From an uncultured Winogradskyella sp. (GTDB taxonomy: Bacteria; Bacteroidota; Bacteroidia; Flavobacteriales; Flavobacteriaceae), in contig CAJXLB010000001.1 in assembly GCA_913055905.1 (NCBI GenBank), positions 186,001 through 250,000 of the forward strand: DNA of 64,000 nucleotides. Reading direction: 5' to 3'. The position numbers and the translations under genes were made by a program. The notes below the pieces were generated by a model. It saw nothing but the letters and a program-made list of their open reading frames with translations, ran no database searches and was not told the origin of the DNA. Positions within the stretch are counted from its first letter, which is position 1; each line of letters starts with the position of its first letter. Of this stretch, positions 17,827-27,181 are shown in pieces.

Positions 17827-18585
17827 TTATTTAATGGTTCTTACATCTTGGGAAGGCACCCAACCAACCGTTTTATCGGCAAGTTCAACCTTATACCAAT
17901 CCTCATAAGAATCTATAACCTGTACTTTGGTTCCTTCATGCAATCTAAAAAGTTCCTCGCTGGTTCTGTTTGGATCGGATTTCACTCTACTTTCTTGAGC
18001 GAAAACAATGGCAGGATTATCTTTTTTATCCAGGCGCTCTTTTTGAAAAGCCATGACTGTAGAAAAAATGGCGATAAATAATCCTATAATACTTACTATA
18101 AAAGCCACACGTTTCTTAGTGGTTACACGTGCAAAGTGGTAAAGAAGAAAAAGGATTACAAATATAAAAACGCCTGCAACAGCAATGGTGGACCATGTGT
18201 CTGCAGTATAAAAATTCACGATATTTTTGGTGATTTTAGAAAAACCCACTTCTGGTACAGTATCGATAGCATCAATGGTCATATTCTGAGCAAAAGCAAG
18301 ATTGTTTTTTATCTCTGGGTCGTTAGGTGAGAGCAATAGCGCTTTTTCATAATAAAATATGCTCGGAGCAATATTGTTTAATTTATAGTTCGCATTTCCT
18401 AAATTAAAATACAGTTCTGCAGACTCCAACCCTGAGTCCAAAATAGATTTATAAAGGTCTATGGCTTCGGCATATTTGGCATCGTTGTATAAGGCATTGG
18501 CGTTCTCAAATCGTTCCATGCTGTTTTGAGCAAACACAATGCTTACCATTAAGGACACTATTATGAGTAAAAGACACTTTTTCAT
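17827..18585 (-). CDS. batE: BatE: TPR and SH3-domain membrane protein
   Basis: 252 residues. Signal peptide or anchor at 1-19, two TPR units at about 23-100 (ANALYNDAKYAEAIDLYKSIL and LYFNLGNANYKLNNI), two membrane helices near 130-155 and 160-178, and a bacterial SH3 domain at about 205-250 (LHEGTKVQVIDSYEDWYKVEL). Last gene of the bat operon, beginning right after the batD stop. It is expected to be periplasmic and to scaffold the Bat complex. The batE assignment rests on domain order and position. Confidence 0.88.
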   Translation of the reverse strand: MKKCLLLIIVSLMVSIVFAQNSMERFENANALYNDAKYAEAIDLYKSILDSGLESAELYFNLGNANYKLNNIAPSIFYYEKALLLSPNDPEIKNNLAFAQNMTIDAIDTVPEVGFSKITKNIVNFYTADTWSTIAVAGVFIFVILFLLYHFARVTTKKRVAFIVSIIGLFIAIFSTVMAFQKERLDKKDNPAIVFAQESRVKSDPNRTSEELFRLHEGTKVQVIDSYEDWYKVELADKTVGWVPSQDVRTIK

Positions 18586-20361
18586 CTATCTCAACTGTTT
18601 ATCAATTAATGAAATTGTCTTTGCCGCTTTATCATAGTCATTTTGCATCGTTACTTGGGTAAATGGCGTATATCTTGCCAATTCGCAGTTTTCCAGAATA
18701 GACATGAACGCATTAACAGCTGTTTCTTCTGCGCCTCTATCACTTAACAACTGACTTATTCTTTCTTTATTGAAATCGCTTGTTTCTATATTGAGCTTGG
18801 CCTTAAGATAATTGTGCAATGCTTTCTCTAAGGCTACATAGAACGCCTCTTTTTGGTTGAGATTCTTTTTGGCCTTGCTTAGATACTTTTTAGCTAATTT
18901 GTCTGCTTTTCTTATTCGATTGCCCACGACATCTGCATCTAATTTTTCTTTTCGTTTTCTGAATAAAACAGCCAATGGAATCGTAAAGAAAGGTAAAAGC
19001 AATAATGCCCAAAACAACTGTGATTTAAAGAAGGCTCTCGTAGACCTTTCTTTCAGTGTTGTAGACGTTTTAATAAAGGCAAACGTATTTGTGGTAGTAT
19101 TTACAGGTTGTTTAATTGCTGAAGGCGTCTTTGGCTCATTAGAATTAAGCGCTGCTGTTGGTCCTTCGAGAACATCGATTACAATTTCATCTGAAGAAAT
19201 TCGCTTATAGGTTTCAGTAGCAAGATCAAAATAAGAAAACGATACCGATGGGATTGGGTATTTCCCTTTGTACTGAGGTACTATCGTATAGGTATCCGAA
19301 ATGCTTCCTTGCATGCCCGTAATATTTGTCCTGACATTTTCTCTGTGCTCTGGTTCAAAAACTTCTAAGGAACTAGGTGTTGTTAACTTAGGTAGCTCAA
19401 ATAATTTTAGATTCCCTTTACCCTTGACCTCCACCTTGGCCTGTAAAGACTCGGTAGCATTTAATTCTGTTTTTGAGGTGGTTACTTCTAAGGAAAAATC
19501 ACCAACGGCTCCTTTAAAGTCAGCAGGTTTTCCTTTTTCTGGTAATGGTTTAACATTAATGGTCCTACTGCCAGCGGTAACGGTTTGTGGTACTTTGGTC
19601 ATTAAGGCCCTACCAAAAATATCTGTTCTGTTGGTAGGTACCTCAACAGTAATATCTAGCACCAGAGGCTCAATTTTTAATTCTCCTGATTTTTGCGGAT
19701 ACAAGACTGTTTTTCTCAATACTACGAACCTGTAATCTTCACCTTTATATTTTCCGTTTTGGATATTGAGACCTTTTATTTCAATATTCTGACTCCAAAA
19801 ATCGTTGTATCTTGGGTTGTCTTTCTCTCTCCAATTACTTACACCAGTTTCCGGTGATACATAAAGCTTATAAACAACAGTTATAGCTTCATTTAAATAA
19901 GGATTGGTTTTAGACACCTCAGCCACGAGATGTATTTTCTCGGAAGCGATATCCGAAGCATCAGGAGGACCATTCGGCTTATCCACTGCCGCTGTAACTG
20001 TAATAGTAACCGGAAAGGTTTTATAAATCTCACCTTCAATTTCTATTTTAGCTTGTTTTATGGTAAAGGTGCCTCGTTTTTGAGGTGAGAGAAAATAACT
20101 ATATGTTTTCTTGTAAGACCGTTTTCCGTTAAACCAAGAATTGCTTACCGATGTATTTGGCCCACCAACAACGTCAAACCCTTCAAAGTTCGGTGGGACA
20201 AAATTATCTCCGTCTTTGTTCATTTCAAAATCAATCCTTAGCCTCTCGTTAACACCAAGTTTATTCTTGCTCACTTTTGCTTCAAATTTTACTTGGGCAA
20301 AGAGCGTTGTGCTTGCTGCAACGACTAAAAATATATATATGAAAAATTGTTTAACAGTCAT
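18586..20361 (-). CDS. batD: BatD: oxygen-tolerance family protein
   Basis: 591 residues. Signal peptide to about 22 (ends TTLFAQ), then a long beta-rich periplasmic region of repeated sandwich domains, one membrane helix near 448-468, and a helical cytoplasmic tail. The N-terminal KVSKNKLGVNERLRIDFEMN pattern is typical of BatD. The family was first tied to aerotolerance in Bacteroides fragilis, later to general stress and envelope functions. It follows batC by 50 bases and abuts batE. Confidence 0.9.
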   Translation of the reverse strand: MTVKQFFIYIFLVVAASTTLFAQVKFEAKVSKNKLGVNERLRIDFEMNKDGDNFVPPNFEGFDVVGGPNTSVSNSWFNGKRSYKKTYSYFLSPQKRGTFTIKQAKIEIEGEIYKTFPVTITVTAAVDKPNGPPDASDIASEKIHLVAEVSKTNPYLNEAITVVYKLYVSPETGVSNWREKDNPRYNDFWSQNIEIKGLNIQNGKYKGEDYRFVVLRKTVLYPQKSGELKIEPLVLDITVEVPTNRTDIFGRALMTKVPQTVTAGSRTINVKPLPEKGKPADFKGAVGDFSLEVTTSKTELNATESLQAKVEVKGKGNLKLFELPKLTTPSSLEVFEPEHRENVRTNITGMQGSISDTYTIVPQYKGKYPIPSVSFSYFDLATETYKRISSDEIVIDVLEGPTAALNSNEPKTPSAIKQPVNTTTNTFAFIKTSTTLKERSTRAFFKSQLFWALLLLPFFTIPLAVLFRKRKEKLDADVVGNRIRKADKLAKKYLSKAKKNLNQKEAFYVALEKALHNYLKAKLNIETSDFNKERISQLLSDRGAEETAVNAFMSILENCELARYTPFTQVTMQNDYDKAAKTISLIDKQLR

Positions 20362-20411
20362 AGGTAAATATAGAGCACTTAAATTCCAACAAAGCTTTAT
20401 CTAAAATTGCT

Positions 20412-21245
20412 TTACCAGTCTTTTTCAGTTTTTACTTTTGCTCCTTTTTGTTTCTCCGCGTTCATTTTGGCCTGAACTTTTTGTTCTTGGTTTTGCATAG
20501 CCTCTAAGATGTTCTTAATTTGTTGCGGAGACATTTGGCCTGGCTTTGGTTTAGGTTTGTTATTCTTGTCTTTGTTCTCTTCATCGCCTTTTCCATTATC
20601 ATTTTTATCGTCCTTTGGCTTTCCGTTCTCATCTTCCTCTTCATCTCCCTGCTTTTTATCTTGATCGCCTTTATCTTGTTTATCTTCATTCTCTTTATTC
20701 TCATCCTGCTTTTTTTCCTTATCCTCTTTGTCTTGTTCTTGTTCTTTATTTTCGTCCTTTTTATCGTCTTCTCCGCCTCCATCTTTTTGTTGTTCTGCAC
20801 AGTCTTTAGCTAAGGCATAATTGTAACGGGTTTCTTCATCATTGGGATTATTTCTAAGAGCATTTTTATAAGCCTCAGCAGCTTGCTTACAGTTTTTATT
20901 CTCCATTAAAAAATTACCGATATTATGGTAAGCACGATGTTTTTCTTCTTTGGTCTTAGCACTTTTAGCTGCCTGTTCTGCTCTAAAAAGTGCTTCGTCT
21001 AAATTCCCCTTTTTGTAAAGACCATTTGCCAAATTGTACGACCCGACAGCCTTATTAGGTGCTTTTGAAATTGCTTTTCTGTACTCCATTTCGGCTTCTA
21101 CAAAATTATCGTTTTGAAGCAGTTCGTTGCCTTTGTAAACAAGAGCATCGGCCTTTTTTAAGGTTTTAGAATCAGCATTAGAGATATTCTGGGAAAATCC
21201 CAAAATACTGTAGAATGTTACCGTAAGTGCTAATATATATTTCAT
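20412..21245 (-). CDS. batC: BatC: TPR protein with charged low-complexity region
   Basis: 277 residues. Signal peptide at 1-18, three TPR units at about 25-145 (ALVYKGNELLQ, AVGSYNLANGLYKKGN, AYHNIGNFLMENKN), then about 85 residues composed almost only of Lys, Asp, Glu, Gln and Asn (roughly 150-235), and a short tail with MSPQQIKNILEAMQNQEQKVQAK. The charged stretch makes long shadow reading frames on both strands. Placement between batB and batD and the TPR content support batC. The low-complexity part probably serves as a flexible linker. Confidence 0.88.
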   Translation of the reverse strand: MKYILALTVTFYSILGFSQNISNADSKTLKKADALVYKGNELLQNDNFVEAEMEYRKAISKAPNKAVGSYNLANGLYKKGNLDEALFRAEQAAKSAKTKEEKHRAYHNIGNFLMENKNCKQAAEAYKNALRNNPNDEETRYNYALAKDCAEQQKDGGGEDDKKDENKEQEQDKEDKEKKQDENKENEDKQDKGDQDKKQGDEEEDENGKPKDDKNDNGKGDEENKDKNNKPKPKPGQMSPQQIKNILEAMQNQEQKVQAKMNAEKQKGAKVKTEKDW

Positions 21246-21332
21246 CGTTCTTCTGCCTTTTCCTATTTTAAAATTAGTAAAGCCAATTTATAATTGAGTT
21301 AAAGAATTTCTAAATAACTCTAAAACCCTCTT

Positions 21333-22373
21333 TTAAATTGAGGCTTCGTTAAACAAGTTTAACCTTTTTAGCCATTCCGTTTTACGCTCTAGCAAAAAGA
21401 TGTCTATGAGGAAAAATAGAATGGCCATACCCAAAAACCATTGAAACTGGTCTTTGTAATCTGCAATTTGTTTAGACTCAAATTCTTTTTTATCCATTCG
21501 TTCCAAAACCTCTTTAATGGTATCTACAACTTCGCTTGTATTTCTTCCGTTTATGTAAACACCATCGGTTTCTTGCGCAATCTCGCGAAGCGTCCCCTCA
21601 TCTAACCTTGTTATAACTGTTTCTCCGTTTGAATCTTTTTTGTAGTTTAAGACCACACCATTTCTTTTAATGGGAATTGGTCCGCCTTTTGCATCGCCAA
21701 CGCCAATGGTTAAAATCCTTATGCCTTCTTCTTTGGCTTCCTCGGCTATATCTACGACTTCCCCTTCATGATCTTCTCCGTCTGATATTATGATTAATAC
21801 TCTATTGGTTTGTTCTTCATCGTCATAATAGGTTTTGGCCAATTGAATGGCTTCTCTTATCGCTGTACCTTGAGACGACAACATATCAGTATTCATGTTT
21901 TGAAGGAACATCTTGGCCGAAGCATAGTCTGTTGTTATGGGCAATTGTGGAAATGCCTTCCCTGCATAAGCAATGATTCCTACGCGATCACTAGCCAAAT
22001 TGTTGATTATTTGAGCTACAAGCTGTTTGGATTTCTCTAATCGGTTAGGAGCAATGTCCTCGGCAAGCATACTTTTAGATACGTCTACTGCGAAAACAAT
22101 ATCTACACCTTGACTTCTTACGGTTTCTAGTTTGGTGCCTATCTTGGGATTTACCAGAGCAAGCGAGAGACAGCCAAAACCAGCGCAGAGTACAAGTATT
22201 TTCAAAATACTTTTAAACAGGGATTGGTTAGGGCTCAACCTTTCTAATAACCTACGATCTGCAAATCGCTTCTGGGCTTTGCGGCGCCATAACTGCAGCC
22301 ATAAAAACAGAATAAATATTGCTGGAATAAGCAACAGTGTCCAAAACCATATTTTTTCGTCTATTCTAAACAA
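21333..22373 (-). CDS. batB: BatB: von Willebrand A domain membrane protein
   Basis: 346 residues. Two N-terminal membrane helices (about 9-28 and 57-75), a VWA domain whose MIDAS loop is DVSKS near residue 96, with the threonine and DGEDHE elements further on, and a C-terminal membrane helix near 310-330. It is expected to face the periplasm and pair with BatA. Its 5' end overlaps batA by eight bases. Confidence 0.92.
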   Translation of the reverse strand: MFRIDEKIWFWTLLLIPAIFILFLWLQLWRRKAQKRFADRRLLERLSPNQSLFKSILKILVLCAGFGCLSLALVNPKIGTKLETVRSQGVDIVFAVDVSKSMLAEDIAPNRLEKSKQLVAQIINNLASDRVGIIAYAGKAFPQLPITTDYASAKMFLQNMNTDMLSSQGTAIREAIQLAKTYYDDEEQTNRVLIIISDGEDHEGEVVDIAEEAKEEGIRILTIGVGDAKGGPIPIKRNGVVLNYKKDSNGETVITRLDEGTLREIAQETDGVYINGRNTSEVVDTIKEVLERMDKKEFESKQIADYKDQFQWFLGMAILFFLIDIFLLERKTEWLKRLNLFNEASI

Positions 22374-23370
22374 AGCTTCTAAATATTGTATGTCTTAACA
22401 ACAATTCTATTAATAACAACAGTCCTGCAAGCAGTACAAGAGGCCTGTATTTTTCTTCGTAATTATAATATTTTCGTTCTTCTATCTCCGTTTTCTCAAG
22501 CTTGTTGATTTCATTATAGATTTCTGCTAGCTTCTGGTTGTTGGTCGCTCTAAAATAGCGCCCACCTGTTGCTTCGGCAATTTCTTTTAACAAATCCTCG
22601 TCTATTTCAACCTGTTGGCGTCCATACCTAAAAGTTCCATTGGGATTAATGGCGACGGGTGAAAGCGCCATGCCGTTTGTTCCCAATCCTATTGTGTAGG
22701 TCTTTATACCGTATTCAACCGCCAATTCACTAGCAATTTTTGGATCTATGAATCCAGAATTGTTGACACCATCCGTAAGTAAAATAATAACCTTACTTTT
22801 TGCTCTACTATCTTTTAAACGATTTACGGAAGTTGCCAAGCCCATTCCAATAGCAGTGCCGCCTTCTATTATAGTATTGTACTTAATATCCCTAAGAGAC
22901 CTCAGCACAAGTCTTTTATCTGAGGTGATTGGCGTTTTTGTGTAGGCTTCACCTGCATATTCTACAAGTCCTATTCTATCGTTTGGCCTGCCGTTTATAA
23001 AATCTGCCGCAACTTCTTTAAGCGCTTCCAAGCGATTTGGTCTTAAGTCCTTTGCCAACATACTTGCAGACACGTCTATAGCCATTACAATATCTATTCC
23101 TCTTGTGGTTTTTGTGCGTGTAGAAACGTCTACTGTTCTAGGTCTAGCGATAGCCATAATTAACAAGGCTAAAGCCAATAACCGGAACGCAAAAAGCACA
23201 TGTCTTAATTTTGACCAAATTTCAGAACCACCACTAAATCCCTTTGTACTCGAGATATTTAGTTCTGCGGTCTGTTTCTTATGCTTTAGAACATACCAGA
23301 GCAGCGCCAGTGGCAACACCAGCATTAACCAGAACAATTCCTTATTTAAAAATTCTATATTCTCAAGCAT
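22366..23370 (-). CDS. batA: BatA: von Willebrand A domain membrane protein
   Basis: 334 residues. Two N-terminal hydrophobic helices, a VWA domain with a complete MIDAS motif (DVSAS near 95, LLTDGVNNSG near 200), and a C-terminal helix near residues 312-330. MIDAS sites bind a metal ion for partner contact. The start overlaps the preceding stop by one base and the end overlaps batB by eight, so translation is probably coupled. Confidence 0.92.
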   Translation of the reverse strand: MLENIEFLNKELFWLMLVLPLALLWYVLKHKKQTAELNISSTKGFSGGSEIWSKLRHVLFAFRLLALALLIMAIARPRTVDVSTRTKTTRGIDIVMAIDVSASMLAKDLRPNRLEALKEVAADFINGRPNDRIGLVEYAGEAYTKTPITSDKRLVLRSLRDIKYNTIIEGGTAIGMGLATSVNRLKDSRAKSKVIILLTDGVNNSGFIDPKIASELAVEYGIKTYTIGLGTNGMALSPVAINPNGTFRYGRQQVEIDEDLLKEIAEATGGRYFRATNNQKLAEIYNEINKLEKTEIEERKYYNYEEKYRPLVLLAGLLLLIELLLRHTIFRSFV

Positions 23371-25076
23371 TAGTTCTCGTCTTCTTTTGCCAGCTCATCT
23401 GGAATTAATTCTATAGAATCCACTACTCTTTTAACAATATCATTGGCATAGTCATCATCTACACGCCACACTAAAACAATTTGCTGAATAACGTCTTGCG
23501 TTGTAAAGCTATATATGGCATATTCACTCGGTGCAAAATCATCTGATTTTTTTGTTGGAAACTCCGCATTTCCGTAGGTTTTTAAACCTTCAGCTCCGTT
23601 TGGTGTTGTATATTTATCTGTTTTTGTAAGAATGTTTCTTACGCCTTCTTCTTCCCAACGTTTCAAGTTACCCTCAACAACAGTACTCATGTTCAGAGCC
23701 TTTTGTTCATCTACTGATTGGGCTTGGGTTTGTTTTACTTTTGATGTACCAATTTGGATAAACAAAGGAGACGTTAAATCTCCAAAAGCAAATAGAGTTG
23801 TTTCAATTTTTGAAGTATCGCCTCCAAATGCTGCCGAATCCAATCGCCGAAGTACTTCTGGAGTTTCTATCCAAATTGGAGGAAAACCATAAGCACTTTC
23901 AACCCATTCTCCTTCTAAAAGTTCTTTATTCTCGTTTCCAAGGATAGTATCGTTAACATATCCAAAGCCGTATTTTATACCAAACCCAACATAGGTCAAT
24001 GCCAATAAGCTTATGGCAATGACAGCTGACAGTATAATTTTTCGTCGCCTTTTCTTGTTTTCTTGCTCTTGCTTGTAGGCTAAATCCAATAGTTTTTCTT
24101 CTTCAGTGGGCTCTGGGAGACAGGATTTAATGTTATCTATTTCCTTAGCTATGGTATTCTTGTCCATTTCTGCTAGGGCCACTTCAGGAGCGGACTTTGC
24201 AAATTTTACCAAGTCGGCACGCTTTAAAACCGTTTCAATATTGCTTAAAGTGGCTTTTGTAAAGGGGAATTGATTTCCATCTTTGAGCAGATTGAGGCGA
24301 TCCATCAATTCGTCCGTTGTACTCTCCATGGCCCGATCATAGACTTTTTCGTCCAAGTATTTTCTAATAATGAAGGTTAATTCTGAGTAATATTCTTTGA
24401 TCTTGTTAACCTTTAAAAGCTGTTTTTCTTCAAGTTTTTCGATGGCCAATTTTGCGCGGTCATAAGGAGGCAAAAGGGCAATCTCTTCTTCCTCAGTTAA
24501 CGGTTTTTTACGCCAGACTATCCAATAGATGAGAAAAGCACCAATAGCTACAAGCAATAAGCCCAATAATAACCATATCCACCAATTGCTCGATGTTTTT
24601 TCTACCTCGATAATCGGTTTGATATCGTAGAGTTTTTGTTTGGTAGTATCTACCTCTATGGCATTTACCCTTACTTTTAGGGAATCTGTAAAATGAATGT
24701 TGTCTCCCACAACAATTTTCTGTCTTGGTATGGTATAGGTTCCCGAATCGAACTGGGTTAACTTATAGATTCTAGAAAGAACTATTTGAGAGGCATTAAG
24801 TAAGGAATCTATTTCAGAAGCTTCCACAGCTTCTAGAGGCAGAAACGTTTGTCCTTCTGGAAAAACAACAACAGATGAGGAATCTGTTTCTACTTCAATT
24901 TTATAGTTGAACTGTTCTCCAATGCGTATGGTCGTTGTGTCTATTTCTGAACGCACCTGCGCCTGAGCTGACTGCACTAATAAAAACACAAATGCAGCAA
25001 GAACGAAAATGCTCTTACTCTGAACTAACTTGTTTTTTATGTTATTCAGCTCTTGTCTCATTTTATCTTTAGCCAC
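23370..25076 (-). CDS. Bat-operon membrane protein, BatD/DUF4381-like with C-terminal extension
   Basis: 568 residues. An N-terminal signal helix ends near SAQAQ (about residue 40), a beta-rich periplasmic domain follows, then a membrane helix (about 165-190) with a cytoplasmic part rich in helices (LPPYDRAKLAIEKLEEKQLL) that resembles DUF4381-type proteins. A second membrane helix at about 348-368 leads to a further extracytoplasmic domain of some 190 residues that I do not recognise. Overlaps the DUF58 gene by eight bases and batA by one. The role is inferred from the operon: a component or partner of the MoxR/VWA complex. Confidence 0.8.
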   Translation of the reverse strand: MAKDKMRQELNNIKNKLVQSKSIFVLAAFVFLLVQSAQAQVRSEIDTTTIRIGEQFNYKIEVETDSSSVVVFPEGQTFLPLEAVEASEIDSLLNASQIVLSRIYKLTQFDSGTYTIPRQKIVVGDNIHFTDSLKVRVNAIEVDTTKQKLYDIKPIIEVEKTSSNWWIWLLLGLLLVAIGAFLIYWIVWRKKPLTEEEEIALLPPYDRAKLAIEKLEEKQLLKVNKIKEYYSELTFIIRKYLDEKVYDRAMESTTDELMDRLNLLKDGNQFPFTKATLSNIETVLKRADLVKFAKSAPEVALAEMDKNTIAKEIDNIKSCLPEPTEEEKLLDLAYKQEQENKKRRRKIILSAVIAISLLALTYVGFGIKYGFGYVNDTILGNENKELLEGEWVESAYGFPPIWIETPEVLRRLDSAAFGGDTSKIETTLFAFGDLTSPLFIQIGTSKVKQTQAQSVDEQKALNMSTVVEGNLKRWEEEGVRNILTKTDKYTTPNGAEGLKTYGNAEFPTKKSDDFAPSEYAIYSFTTQDVIQQIVLVWRVDDDYANDIVKRVVDSIELIPDELAKEDEN

Positions 25077-25935
25077 GCTGTTTAAAATAACCCAACAATT
25101 TCTTTACATAGCTCTCATCAACCCTACAGCTAATCGCACCAGCACCAGATTTAGTAAAACTATTATTAAAATACTTTACTTTGTCTGCATAAAATTTAGC
25201 ATAGTTGTTTCTTACTTTTTTTGATGCGGTATTGACCAATTTTAAAGCACCTGTTTCTTCATCTTTCATTTGAACCATCCCAATATTTGGCAATTGTTCT
25301 TCGTGTCTATCATAAATCCGGATACCTGTAATATCGTGTCTACCTGAAGCAATTTTCAAGGTATTTTTATAATCATCTGCAATGAAATCTGAAAGCACAA
25401 AGACAATAGCTTTTTTCTTCATGACACTAGACAGGAATTTTAACGCCTCCGTAACATTAGTTTTTTTGCTTTTAGGTTCAAACTCTAAAAGCTCTCTAAT
25501 GATCCTCAATACGTGGGAACGCCCTTTTTTCGGCGGGATGAACAGTTCTATCTCGTCCGAAAATAAAATAAGGCCAATCTTATCGTTATTCTGTGTAGCA
25601 GAGAAGGCCAAGGTAGCAGCGATTTCGGTAACAATCTCATCTTTAAACTGACCCTTTGTGCCAAAAAATTTACTTCCAGAAACATCTGCGAGCAACATCA
25701 TGGTAAGTTCGCGCTCTTCTTCAAAAACCTTTACAAATGGTTCGTTGTAACGCGCTGTAACGTTCCAGTCTATATTTCTAACATCGTCACCAAATTGATA
25801 CTGTCGTACTTCGGAAAACGTCATTCCTCGCCCTTTGAAGGTAGAATGATATTCACCACCAAAAATATGATCAGACAAGCGTCTTGTCTTAATCTCTATT
25901 TTTCGTACTTTTTTTAGAAGTTCTTTAGTATCCAT
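25069..25935 (-). CDS. DUF58 family protein of the MoxR/Bat cluster
   Basis: 288 residues, no membrane segments. It has the DUF58 core signature: SEVRQYQFGDDVRNIDWNVTAR near 42-65 and a VWA-like region with ADVSGSKFFGT near 90. DUF58 proteins are nearly always next to moxR AAA+ ATPases and are thought to be their cytoplasmic partners. It starts 98 bases after moxR and overlaps the next gene by eight bases. Confidence 0.9.
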   Translation of the reverse strand: MDTKELLKKVRKIEIKTRRLSDHIFGGEYHSTFKGRGMTFSEVRQYQFGDDVRNIDWNVTARYNEPFVKVFEEERELTMMLLADVSGSKFFGTKGQFKDEIVTEIAATLAFSATQNNDKIGLILFSDEIELFIPPKKGRSHVLRIIRELLEFEPKSKKTNVTEALKFLSSVMKKKAIVFVLSDFIADDYKNTLKIASGRHDITGIRIYDRHEEQLPNIGMVQMKDEETGALKLVNTASKKVRNNYAKFYADKVKYFNNSFTKSGAGAISCRVDESYVKKLLGYFKQRG

Positions 25936-26033
25936 GTTTCAGTTTCCAGTTGGCAATCGTCATTTACAAGTAACTACAAATCAGCAATGAGTTGATTGTC
26001 TAACTCCGATTATTGATTTACTGTAAACTCATT

Positions 26034-27035
26034 TTATGGTACTTCAATTTCGTTTACGATTTTGTTAATGATATCTTCTGAAGTTACGTTTTCTGCTTCA
26101 GCTTCGTAAGTAATTCCTATTCTGTGGCGCAGGACATCATGAACAACAGCCCTTACATCTTCTGGGATGACGTAGCCTCGCCTTTTTATAAAGGCATAGC
26201 ATTTTGCTGCATTTGCTAAGTTGATACTTCCCCTTGGCGATGCCCCAAAAGAAATCAAGGGTTTTAAATCACCCAATCTATAGTTTTCCGGGTATCGGGT
26301 TGCAAAAATGATATCTAGGATATATTTTTCTATTTTTTCGTCCATATAAACCTCACGTACCGCTTCTTGAGCACTTAAAATTTGCTTTATGGATACTACT
26401 GGATTTATCTTATCATAATTTCCTTTAAGGTTTGCCCTAACTATTAATTGTTCTTCTTCTATTTTTGGGTAGTCTATTACCGTCTTAAGCATAAATCGGT
26501 CTACCTGGGCTTCTGGTAAGGGATAGGTCCCTTCTTGCTCCACTGGGTTTTGGGTTGCCATTACCAAAAAGGGCTTCTCCAATATAAAAGTTTCATCGCC
26601 AATGGTTACTTGTTTTTCTTGCATGGCTTCCAATAATGCCGATTGTACCTTCGCTGGTGCACGGTTAATCTCGTCAGCAAGAACAAAGTTGGCAAAAATG
26701 GGCCCTTTTTTAATAGAAAAATCGTTCTCTTTTATGTTGTAGATTAGAGTACCTATAACATCTGCGGGTAAAAGGTCTGGCGTAAATTGTATTCTGCTAA
26801 AACTTGCGTCTATGGCTCTAGACAGTGAATTTATGGCTAAGGTCTTTGCAAGCCCTGGAACACCTTCCAACAAGATATGTCCTTGACCCAAGAGCCCAAT
26901 CAATAGGCGTTCAACCATATGCTTTTGGCCTACGATTACCTTATTCATTTCGAGAGTCAATAAGTCTATAAACGCACTTTCCTTTTCTATCTTTTCATTT
27001 ATTGCCTTTATGTCTACTGTACTAGTATCTTCCAT
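26034..27035 (-). CDS. moxR: MoxR family AAA+ ATPase
   Basis: 333 residues. Walker A GVPGLAKT near 59-66, Walker B LADEINRAPAK near 123-133, sensor 1 in LVMATQNPVEQEGTYPLPEAQ, arginine finger region EAQVDRF. MoxR ATPases act as chaperone-like assembly factors for VWA proteins. It is the first gene of the bat operon and is followed by DUF58. No clear TAnnTTTG element is seen before it. Confidence 0.93.
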   Translation of the reverse strand: MEDTSTVDIKAINEKIEKESAFIDLLTLEMNKVIVGQKHMVERLLIGLLGQGHILLEGVPGLAKTLAINSLSRAIDASFSRIQFTPDLLPADVIGTLIYNIKENDFSIKKGPIFANFVLADEINRAPAKVQSALLEAMQEKQVTIGDETFILEKPFLVMATQNPVEQEGTYPLPEAQVDRFMLKTVIDYPKIEEEQLIVRANLKGNYDKINPVVSIKQILSAQEAVREVYMDEKIEKYILDIIFATRYPENYRLGDLKPLISFGASPRGSINLANAAKCYAFIKRRGYVIPEDVRAVVHDVLRHRIGITYEAEAENVTSEDIINKIVNEIEVP

Positions 27036-27125
27036 TATATTCAGGTTTTATAGAAGTTTATTGGTGCTATATCTATTAGAGATGCAAAGTGTTAAATTAT
27101 TTCGGGAGTTGCTGTTAATTATTGG

Positions 27126-27161
27126 TTAAAAAAAAGCGCATTCTCTACTGAAAATGCGCTC
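27126..27161 (-). terminator. Intrinsic terminator after DUF4382 gene
   Basis: AGCGCATT (27135-27142) pairs with AATGCGCT (27153-27160); on the minus strand a run of eight T follows. It ends the DUF4382 lipoprotein transcript before the bat operon. Confidence 0.85.
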
Positions 27162-27181
27162 TCAAATGCTTTAAAAACAGA

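Noticed and set aside
20504-20813. Long open frames on both strands inside batC
   Set aside because: They arise from the Lys/Asp/Glu-rich coding tract; their products are low-complexity and resemble no protein.
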